Shown: piece by piece, positions 7,442 through 12,013 of the stretch | How positions within the stretch are numbered: the first letter of the stretch is position 1 | Layout of the letters: every line of letters begins with the position of its first letter | From: Dehalococcoidia bacterium | GTDB taxonomy: Bacteria > Chloroflexota > Dehalococcoidia > Dehalococcoidales > DAOWKM01 | Direction: 5' to 3' | Length of the DNA stretch: 12,013 bases | Assembly (NCBI GenBank): GCA_030643695.1 | Contig: DAOWKM010000085.1 | Location: 1-12,013, forward strand | Made by a program: the position numbers and the translations under genes | Notes under the pieces: generated by a model | Told to the model about the DNA's origin: nothing | The model's database searches: none | What the model saw: only the letters and a program-made list of their open reading frames with translations

Positions 7442-8077
7442 TTATTCCTCCCAGGCATCCTTACCAATAAGGGAAACAAAGCGGCACCCCCCTAAATTCT
7501 GAGCCACGTTCTTCTTTTTACCCTTGGTAATTTTATATAGCTCCTGCGCACAGCGAGCGCCGACAGGGATTACCATCCGTCCACCAACGGCTAACTGAGC
7601 TAGAAGGTCAGCCGGCACCCGGGGGGCACCAGCGGTAACCATTATAGCATCATAAGGTGCCTCACCCTGCCAACCCAGGGTCTCCTCAGCTAGGTGCACC
7701 TCAATATTGGTATAACCCAGGCTATCTAATACCCTCTTAGCCGCCTCAGCCAGAGGACGCAAACGCTCTACCGTAATCACTAATCGGGCTAACTCAGCCA
7801 GGATTGCCGACTGATAGCCACTGCCCGTCCCTACTTCCAGCACCTTTTCACTACCGGTAAGCTCCAGCGCCTCAGTCATAAGAGCAATGATAAACGGTTG
7901 TGAGATTGTCTGGTCAAAACCAATAGGCAATGGTCCATTTTCATAGGCTAAGTATTGTTCCGCCGGTAGCACAAAACGCTCCCGGGGAATACGGGCCATT
8001 GCTGCTAAAACCCGCTTATCCTTAATCTCAGTGCTAAGTTGCTTAATCAACCTAGCTCGGGCTGCATCAAAATCCAT
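7442..8077 (-). CDS. pcm: Protein-L-isoaspartate O-methyltransferase
   Basis: Cytoplasmic SAM-dependent enzyme that methylates isoaspartyl residues in aged proteins so that they can revert to aspartate. Family motifs: DQTISQPFIIALM (about 55-67), SAM-binding motif I VLEVGTGSGYQSA (79-91), the acidic end of the next strand in VITVER, YDAIMVTAGAP (142-152) and GGRMVIPVG, with the C-terminal RFVSLIG. One position is odd: the usual G-D-G-x-x-GW of the family reads AEETLGW (130-136). I chose the ATG at 8077, giving 211 residues. An upstream in-frame GTG at 8089 has no ribosome-binding site, while the ATG has a weak GGTGG eight bases before it. Translation may depend on the upstream small gene, 14 bases away. 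Confidence 0.9.
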   Translation of the reverse strand: MDFDAARARLIKQLSTEIKDKRVLAAMARIPRERFVLPAEQYLAYENGPLPIGFDQTISQPFIIALMTEALELTGSEKVLEVGTGSGYQSAILAELARLVITVERLRPLAEAAKRVLDSLGYTNIEVHLAEETLGWQGEAPYDAIMVTAGAPRVPADLLAQLAVGGRMVIPVGARCAQELYKITKGKKKNVAQNLGGCRFVSLIGKDAWEE

Positions 8078-8091
8078 AGTGAGCACCACCG

Positions 8092-8373
8092 CTAGGGTAA
8101 AACCAAAGCCAGCACCACAAGAATAAGTATCATTATCCCGGCCAGAATACCGATTGTCCGCAGTTCGGTAAGAATATAGGGATAGCGAACAGCCATTGTC
8201 GTGGGGGTCGGTGCCGTTACCGGGGGAGGCGTTGGTTTAGGAGGAGCCATCGGCTCATAGGGTTGAGCGACTGCTGGCTGCTGAGCAGCCATGACAGGAG
8301 GGCTTTGCCTCATTTTCAAATTCTTTCTTTGTGCTGAATGCTTTTTCTTCCCTCGCTGTGATTTACCAGACAT
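8092..8373 (-). CDS. Small tail-anchored proline-rich protein, function unknown
   Basis: A 93-residue protein not recognised as a known family. It has three parts: a strongly basic start (SGKSQRGKKKHSAQRKNLK, 2-20), a Pro/Thr/Ala-rich spacer (about 24-60), and one C-terminal membrane helix (about 72-92, ending LVVLALVLP) with no residues beyond it. The layout predicts an N-in, tail-anchored protein whose basic end sits in the cytoplasm and could touch DNA, RNA or acidic membrane. GGGAGGT lies just before the ATG. It follows xerD after 43 bases and precedes pcm by 14 bases. Low complexity limits homology search, but its place in a dense gene run and its good ribosome-binding site support a real gene. 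Confidence 0.7.
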   Translation of the reverse strand: MSGKSQRGKKKHSAQRKNLKMRQSPPVMAAQQPAVAQPYEPMAPPKPTPPPVTAPTPTTMAVRYPYILTELRTIGILAGIMILILVVLALVLP

Positions 8374-8416
8374 TCAGACCTCCCTATGGAGTTGTTTACC
8401 ATCCTCACTTCGGACA

Positions 8417-9322
8417 CTAAGCCCGGGGGTGAGATTTCTCGTAGGTGCGCCGAATATGCTCAGTGGTAAGATGAGTGTAAATTTGGGTAGTTGAGATATT
8501 GGCATGACCCAGCAGTTCCTGAACCGACCTCAGGTCAGCCCCGCCACTTAGCATATGAGTAGCAAAGCTATGCCTTAAGGTATGAGGGGTAACCTCCTTA
8601 CTCAGGTCGGCTGATTTAGCATAACCCTTTAGTAACTGCCAAAGCCCCTGCCTGGTTAGTCTCTCACCACGAGCATTAACAAATAGAGCCGGCTCATCCT
8701 TATTATGCACCAAATGAGGACGAGCCTCGTTCACATATTCGGCTATTACCAACGCTGCCTGGCGATAAATAGGGATAAGCCGCTCTTTATGTCCTTTACC
8801 AAAGCAGCGCACATAACCACCCTCGGTATCTACATCACCTAAATCCAGAGACACCAACTCACTCACCCTCATACCACTGGCGTATAATAATTCCAGCATT
8901 GCCCTATCTCTTTTAGCTTCTGGCGTAGACAGCTTGGCTGGTTGCTCTAACAAATGGCGAACTTGACCAATTGAGATAGGTTTAGGTAATGACCTCCCCA
9001 CCTTAGGTGAACCTACATTCTGTATCGGATTATCCTTGGTATTGTCCTCAGCCACCATAAAGCGAAAGAAGGACTTAGCCGCAGCTACTTTACGAGCTAT
9101 AGTGGTCGCCGCATAGTTCCTCTCCTTAAGATTGAGCAGATAGCTCAGCATCTCCTGCCGACTAAAACTAGTCCACGAGGGGGTGGAACCACGCTTGGTC
9201 GCCTCTTCCTCAACAAAGCTGGCTAATTGAGACAGGTCATTGTGGTAAGCAAATACTGTGTTCTCCGAAAATCCCTTCTCTACAGTAAGATAGGTTAAAA
9301 AATTTTTAATTGCCTCTCTCAC
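8417..9322 (-). CDS. xerD: Tyrosine recombinase XerD-like
   Basis: Site-specific recombinase that, usually with a XerC partner, resolves chromosome dimers at dif. It has an N-terminal SAM-like DNA-binding domain (about 1-90) and a catalytic domain. All six active-site residues are present with XerD spacing: Arg152 in GMRVSEL, Lys176 in GKGHKER, His247 and Arg250 in HTLRHSFATH, His273 in LGHANISTT, and the nucleophile Tyr282. The length (301 residues) and lack of an extra domain argue for a housekeeping Xer protein rather than a phage or integron integrase. Two adjacent GTG codons could start it; the second (9322) is chosen because GAGGAG at 9328-9333 is only 2 bases from the first but 5 from the second. 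XerC versus XerD cannot be settled by eye. It heads the run of genes down to 5000. Confidence 0.92.
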   Translation of the reverse strand: MREAIKNFLTYLTVEKGFSENTVFAYHNDLSQLASFVEEEATKRGSTPSWTSFSRQEMLSYLLNLKERNYAATTIARKVAAAKSFFRFMVAEDNTKDNPIQNVGSPKVGRSLPKPISIGQVRHLLEQPAKLSTPEAKRDRAMLELLYASGMRVSELVSLDLGDVDTEGGYVRCFGKGHKERLIPIYRQAALVIAEYVNEARPHLVHNKDEPALFVNARGERLTRQGLWQLLKGYAKSADLSKEVTPHTLRHSFATHMLSGGADLRSVQELLGHANISTTQIYTHLTTEHIRRTYEKSHPRA

Positions 9323-9327
9323 CACAT

Positions 9328-9333
9328 CTCCTC
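9328..9333 (-). promoter_or_regulatory. Ribosome-binding site deciding the xerD start
   Basis: GAGGAG on the minus strand, 5 bases before the GTG at 9322 and only 2 before the GTG at 9325. No ATG in this frame competes. Confidence 0.6.
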
Positions 9334-9353
9334 ACTATTAAACAACTTATTAC

Positions 9354-9382
9354 ATTTTAACATAACAAACAAACATTGAAAA
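9354..9382 (-). promoter_or_regulatory. Possible promoter of the xerD run
   Basis: On the minus strand, TTTTCA (complement of 9377-9382) is followed after 17 bases by TAAAAT (complement of 9354-9359), matching consensus at 4 and 5 of 6 positions. It would start transcription about 20-25 bases before xerD. The surrounding 90 bases are very AT-rich, so such a match could be chance. Apart from this and the short palindrome TCCATATGGA at 9396-9405, I see nothing certain in 9326-9430. Confidence 0.35.
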
Positions 9383-9430
9383 CAAATTGTACCCGTCCAT
9401 ATGGATTAGTAACACGCTACACACCTCCTT

Positions 9431-9500
9431 ATCATTGCAAGCCGAAGGCGTGGCAATCCCAGCTTAGAGATTGCTTCGGCACTTTGTGCCTCGCAATGAC
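9431..9500. repeat. MITE-like palindromic intergenic repeat
   Basis: A 70-base imperfect palindrome of the widespread bacterial 'GTCATTGCGAG' type. The outer arms 9431-9443 and 9488-9500 pair at 10 of 13 positions. A perfect seven-base pair, GCCGAAG (9441-9447) with CTTCGGC (9474-9480), encloses a perfect six-base pair, GCAATC (9453-9458) with GATTGC (9469-9474), with a five-base bulge on the left arm. Transcribed, it would fold into a long hairpin. Elements of this pattern are dispersed non-coding repeats in many bacteria and carry no transposase. A 63-codon frame running through it (9432-9623, minus) is a by-product of the repeat, not a gene. Confidence 0.85.
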
Positions 9501-9553
9501 AAAGGGAAGAAGCTCCTCGCAATGACAATGGGAAGAAGCTCCTCGCAATGACA
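9489..9553. repeat. 26-base tandem repeat, two and a half copies
   Basis: Two near-identical 26-base units at 9489-9514 and 9515-9540 (one difference, AAAGGG versus AATGGG), then a 13-base partial copy at 9541-9553. Each unit begins with CCTCGCAATGAC, the terminal arm of the adjoining palindromic repeat, followed by a spacer ending GGGAAGAAGCT. The array therefore looks like repeated duplication of the palindrome's end. Confidence 0.85.
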
Positions 9554-9567
9554 TTCCTCCTGGAATG
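9552..9567. repeat. Short hairpin at the edge of the repeat array
   Basis: CATTCC (9552-9557) and GGAATG (9562-9567) form a perfect six-base stem with a four-base loop. It begins inside the last partial tandem unit. The following 9568-9638, up to the end of the DUF3786 gene, shows only a ten-base palindrome ACCAGCTGGT at 9622-9631 and no convincing terminator. Confidence 0.5.
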
Positions 9568-9638
9568 AGAGCACAAATACAAGGGGAAAAGCGAGAAAGG
9601 GAGTGATGAGTAAACAACAGCACCAGCTGGTTAACTTT

Positions 9639-10271
9639 TTAGCCTTTGACTAACTTCCAGGCTATAGTTTCACAAAGCACAGTTATATCCTCTGTAGGCA
9701 GGTAATCAGAAATGGTGGCGTCAAATATTATACTTCCTGAAGGTTCAAACTCGCTATTGCCTTGCCATAAGACGAAGGTTATCGGCACATAGCTAAAAGC
9801 ATTAATGGTTATAGCTACATCGCCGTAATCTACCTTACGACCCCCTAGTTTCTCAGCGGCATCTATCAGCCGATGAGGCTCCTCACCAAAGTGGCCTATG
9901 ATAGGTTTTATAGTTCTCTTGGTGAAGGTGGCGAAGTAAATAGCCCCTTCAGGTAGTTCCTTAAAGGTGATAGGTTTATTGGCAAAGGGGGTGCCTTTCG
10001 CCGAGGTCAAATAATGGAGTATTAGTATCTTGTCTCCTATTGGTACTTTTTCTTCACTACCTATTAATGAAATGTCAACATCAGGCAAGCGGATTTGATA
10101 TGATTGATTTAAATATCCAATGATGATAAACTTTTGGGAATCTATTACCTGATATAAAGTACCACTTCGGCGGCATTGCTCTGCTATATCAATCTTAGCC
10201 AGTTGCTCACCGGCAAGCTTATAAGCAAGCTCATAGCCATATCCATAATTGCGTTGATTTGGTAATGACAC
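9639..10271 (-). CDS. DUF3786 family protein
   Basis: A 210-residue soluble protein with no signal peptide or membrane helix. Its pattern fits the DUF3786 family: YELAYKLAGEQLAKID near the N-terminus (13-28), then ILILHYLTSAKGTPF and ITFKELPEGAIYFATF in the middle, LGGRKVDYGDVAITINAF and VLWQGNSEFEPSGSIIFDAT, and a C-terminal YLPTEDITVL. No catalytic motif or metal-binding cysteine cluster stands out and the biochemical function is unknown. It is the last gene of the metV-metF run, 52 bases after metF, so a role linked to one-carbon or corrinoid metabolism is possible but unproven. The start is GTG with AAGGGAAG seven bases upstream. The 3' end lies beside the repeat region. Confidence 0.75.
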   Translation of the reverse strand: MSLPNQRNYGYGYELAYKLAGEQLAKIDIAEQCRRSGTLYQVIDSQKFIIIGYLNQSYQIRLPDVDISLIGSEEKVPIGDKILILHYLTSAKGTPFANKPITFKELPEGAIYFATFTKRTIKPIIGHFGEEPHRLIDAAEKLGGRKVDYGDVAITINAFSYVPITFVLWQGNSEFEPSGSIIFDATISDYLPTEDITVLCETIAWKLVKG

Positions 10272-10323
10272 GTATTTGCTTCCCTTTAACTAAAGTGAGG
10301 TGGCAGCTTTTTAGCGGTAAGTT

Positions 10324-11199
10324 CTAAAGTCCGGCAGCGTCTAGTATTGCCGGCACCTTTTTCTCCCAGCCGATAGGCATAATATGCACCCCTTGACACA
10401 GACTCTTGAGTTCCTTGATAAGGTTAGCGGCGATTTCTATCCCCGTCATGGCTTTATCTTCAGCCGCAGCCATCTTGTTAATCAATTCTTCAGGCACAGA
10501 GATACCAGCCACATTTTTATTCATAAATCGCGCCATACCAGCGGATTTCAAGGGTATTATTCCAGCCAAAATAGGAATATTAAATCCCTCCACCCTCTTC
10601 ATAAATTTAGTAAAAGCATTAACATCAAAGATAGCCTGTGTCTGGAAAAATCTAGCTCCAACCTTAATCTTTTTCTCCATCTTAATAAGCTGTAGCTCAA
10701 AGGCAGCTTCAGTATCGGCCCCCGGGTTCACCACGGCACCAGGGAAGAAATGCGGCTTCCCTTGAAGCTCATTTCCTGCCATGTCATAACCTTCATTGAG
10801 CCTTCCTATAACCCACAGGAGCTGCACCGAGTCTAGATCGTAAACCGGCTTAGCTTGGGGATGGTCGCCAAGTGAAGGTAAATCACCCGTAATAGCCAGT
10901 ACATTCTCAATCCCCAAGACACAAGCACTCAATAGGTCTGATTGTAGCGCCAATCTATTTCTATCACGGCAGGTCACTTGGAATACGGGTTCTAGCCCTT
11001 CTTCTTTTAGCAGGTGGCAGGTAGCCATTGAGCCTAGCCTCATCACCGAGCTCTGCTGGTCAGTAACATTGACAGCATCTACCTTTCCTCGCAAAAGCTC
11101 AGCTACCTCCTCTACCTCAGTGGTATCGGTTCCTTTTAGCGGGCCAACCTCAGCAGTCACCACAAACTTCCCTGCCTCCAGAAGCGATTTTAGGCTCAT
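10324..11199 (-). CDS. metF: 5,10-methylenetetrahydrofolate reductase, flavin subunit
   Basis: Reduces methylene-THF to methyl-THF, the methyl donor for methionine synthesis and for the methyl branch of the Wood-Ljungdahl pathway. The 291-residue TIM-barrel protein shows the family landmarks: the catalytic glutamate at 17 in TAEVGPLKGTD, DAVNVTDQQSS (41-51), QVTCRDRNRLALQSDLL (74-90), the ITGDLPSLGDHPQAKPVYD region (103-121), GAVVNPGAD, GARFFQTQAIFD, ILAGIIPLKSAGMARFMN and a terminal HIMPIGWE. MetV just upstream marks it as the two-subunit type rather than the NAD(P)H-dependent enterobacterial type; in that type MetF carries the flavin and receives electrons through partner proteins. AAGGAGAGAGAAAA precedes the ATG, and the ferredoxin-like gene ends 15 bases upstream. 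Confidence 0.93.
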   Translation of the reverse strand: MSLKSLLEAGKFVVTAEVGPLKGTDTTEVEEVAELLRGKVDAVNVTDQQSSVMRLGSMATCHLLKEEGLEPVFQVTCRDRNRLALQSDLLSACVLGIENVLAITGDLPSLGDHPQAKPVYDLDSVQLLWVIGRLNEGYDMAGNELQGKPHFFPGAVVNPGADTEAAFELQLIKMEKKIKVGARFFQTQAIFDVNAFTKFMKRVEGFNIPILAGIIPLKSAGMARFMNKNVAGISVPEELINKMAAAEDKAMTGIEIAANLIKELKSLCQGVHIMPIGWEKKVPAILDAAGL

Positions 11200-11214
11200 T
11201 TTTCTCTCTCCTTC

Positions 11215-11424
11215 CTACATTATATATATCTGGATTGCTTTCAAGGGGCAGGCTCTGGCACAATCACCACAACCCTGGCAAATGGACGGGTCTGTCATTG
11301 GTATCCCGTAAGGAGCCTCTTGCTTGAGTAATTTATGAGTGCATGCCAAGGCGGCAGAGCAGATTCCACTATCGCATTTCTCAGGGTAGCATTTAGTGTA
11401 GTCCACCAATGCTATCTTAGGCAT
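11215..11424 (-). CDS. Small 4Fe-4S ferredoxin-like protein
   Basis: A 69-residue protein with eight cysteines in two groups. The C-terminal group, Cys49-x2-Cys52-x2-Cys55-x3-Cys59-Pro (CQGCGDCARACP), is a classic 4Fe-4S motif. The N-terminal group, Cys12-x4-Cys17-x4-Cys22-x5-Cys28, has wider spacing and lacks the closing proline; its start VDYTKCYPEKC recalls the N-terminal iron-sulfur domain of the RLI/ABCE family. It could hold two 4Fe-4S clusters. Lying between metV and metF, it is a plausible electron donor or fixed subunit for methylene-THF reductase. Its ATG shares one base with the stop of the upstream small gene (TAATG), and the nearest good ribosome-binding site, AAGGAGG, is about 16 bases away inside that gene, so it is probably translated by coupling. 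Confidence 0.85.
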   Translation of the reverse strand: MPKIALVDYTKCYPEKCDSGICSAALACTHKLLKQEAPYGIPMTDPSICQGCGDCARACPLKAIQIYIM

Positions 11425-11576
11425 TAGCTACTGTTTTCTGCCTCCTTTGTCTTTTCCAGCTTGTCCTCCAACTGTTCCAATTGCTGCCACATTGACGGTG
11501 GCACCGAGTGAGCTGGCCATCGAGCCTTTAGGTCAGCTATCTTTCGCTCAATCTCTTTAACTCTATCAAAACTCAC
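11424..11576 (-). CDS. 50-residue charged helical protein between metV and ferredoxin
   Basis: A small gene starting with GTG. The product opens with (M)SFDRVKEIERKIADLKARW, continues PAHSVPPSMWQQLEQLEDKL and ends with a Lys/Glu-rich tail. Two amphipathic, coiled-coil-like helices (about 3-20 and 29-46) flank a central RWPAHSVPP turn. Four things support a real gene: an AGAGG ribosome-binding site six bases before the GTG; a start only 11 bases after the metV stop; a stop overlapping the ferredoxin ATG as TAATG; and an amino-acid make-up that is not random. I seem to recognise the RWPxHSVPP pattern from small proteins beside MetF-type genes in anaerobes, but could not verify this. A linker or assembly subunit of the reductase is an inference. 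Confidence 0.72.
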   Translation of the reverse strand: MSFDRVKEIERKIADLKARWPAHSVPPSMWQQLEQLEDKLEKTKEAENSS

Positions 11577-11587
11577 TCCACACCTCT

Positions 11588-12013
11588 TCAGAGTGGAGCG
11601 ACTTCTATCTGGCGCGGTCTCTTCATCTGGGTGTAATCCTTTGGAGGGACAAACTCTTTTAACTTATCTAACTCGCCCAATTTCTTTAGCCGCTCATATA
11701 TTAGAATCCAGGCACAGTCATGCTCAGGCTCCTGCTCACACTTACCATTCTTTGAGCCTCCGCACGGACCATTCAACAATCCCTTGGCGCATTGGGTCAT
11801 AGGGCAAATACCAGCGTACTGACCAAGCACACACTCGCCACATTGCATGCAAATCTCGGCAAAATAGCCCGGTCTCTCCTCCTTGCCTATAAATAAGGTG
11901 TTCAATGCTGGATAAACAGGCTTATCGGTATAAAGGCCGACTGTTTGAACCCCGAAGGCACAAGTCATCACCAAAATACAATCAGCCGCCTCAATGTCCT
12001 TGATATTCTCCCT
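11588..12013 (-). CDS. metV: Methylene-THF reductase MetV subunit, N-terminus cut by window edge
   Basis: The zinc and iron-sulfur subunit that pairs with MetF in Wood-Ljungdahl-type methylene-THF reductases (also seen as a C-terminal domain in some fused forms). The frame stays open to the right edge: the 13 codons upstream of the internal TTG at 11974 read RENIKDIEAADCI and run straight into the family's LVMTCAFGVQTVG, so the start lies outside the window. Visible motifs are KPVYPALNTLF, then the cysteine-rich core CMQCGECVLG, GICPMTQCAKG, LLNGPCGGSKNGKCE and DCAW, ending with the usual ERLKKLGELDKL and a Pro-rich tail. The complete protein is normally a little over 200 residues, so about one third is missing. 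It is the first visible gene of the run metV, small helical protein, ferredoxin, metF, DUF3786. Confidence 0.92.
   Translation of the reverse strand, partial: RENIKDIEAADCILVMTCAFGVQTVGLYTDKPVYPALNTLFIGKEERPGYFAEICMQCGECVLGQYAGICPMTQCAKGLLNGPCGGSKNGKCEQEPEHDCAWILIYERLKKLGELDKLKEFVPPKDYTQMKRPRQIEVAPL

Noticed and set aside
8417..9325. XerD-like recombinase plus nearby repeats as an integrated mobile element or integron
   Set aside because: The recombinase has housekeeping Xer length and spacing, lies among ordinary genes, and no attachment-site duplication, tRNA, cassette array or phage gene is seen.
9431..9553. The repeats as a CRISPR array
   Set aside because: The units are directly abutting 26-base tandem copies with near-identical sequence throughout, so there are no unique spacers, and no cas gene is present.
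9432..9623. A 63-codon minus-strand frame across the repeat region
   Set aside because: It is a translation of the palindromic and tandem repeats, has low-complexity Cys/His/Leu content and no ribosome-binding site, and such frames are usual by-products of this repeat type.
9622..9640. ACCAGCTGGT followed by TAACTTTTT as a plus-strand terminator
   Set aside because: The palindrome has no loop, so only about three pairs could form, and no plus-strand gene ends nearby.
10384..10765. Two overlapping plus-strand frames opposite metF
   Set aside because: Both are antisense to strongly conserved MetF codons and neither has a ribosome-binding site or recognisable domain.

Overview
The window looks like a piece of the chromosome of an uncultured, probably anaerobic bacterium. 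A Chloroflexota/Dehalococcoidia-type genome is my best guess. It rests on the mix of a MetV/MetF methylene-tetrahydrofolate reductase, a DUF3786 protein, an ETF pair, an EF-G-2-type factor and SpoIIM-family and DUF350-like membrane proteins; no rRNA or other phylogenetic marker is present. Genes are tightly packed. No tRNA, rRNA, CRISPR array, prophage or transposase was seen.

Layout. (1) Positions 1-2862, plus strand: the C-terminal three quarters of histidyl-tRNA synthetase, cut by the window edge, then etfB-etfA behind a recognisable promoter. (2) Positions 2865-4922, minus strand: an EF-G-like GTPase of the EF-G-2 type that converges on etfA with only 2 bases between them. It has its own promoter with an inverted repeat across the -10 box. 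(3) Positions 5000-9322, minus strand: a compact run transcribed in the order xerD, a small tail-anchored proline-rich protein, pcm, a nitroreductase, a SpoIIM-family membrane protein, a DUF350-like membrane protein, and a secreted transglutaminase-like protein with a C-terminal membrane anchor. (4) Positions 9326-9638: the only gene-poor stretch over 300 bases, holding a 70-base palindromic repeat, a 26-base tandem repeat and the likely xerD promoter. (5) Positions 9639-12013, minus strand: metV (cut by the window edge), a 50-residue protein, an eight-cysteine ferredoxin-like protein, metF, and a DUF3786 protein.

How the genes work together. The last block is the most interesting. MetV and MetF are the zinc/iron-sulfur and flavin subunits of the Wood-Ljungdahl-type methylene-THF reductase. 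Here two small proteins lie between them, one a ferredoxin-like electron carrier and one a short charged helix-forming protein whose stop codon overlaps the ferredoxin start. This suggests a reductase with its own electron-input module. ETF supplies or accepts electrons for flavin dehydrogenases encoded elsewhere. The xerD-to-transglutaminase run mixes chromosome-dimer resolution and protein repair with a three-gene envelope module of unknown function.

Limits: all family calls are from reading motifs by eye, with no database search. Promoters and operators are matches to consensus only.
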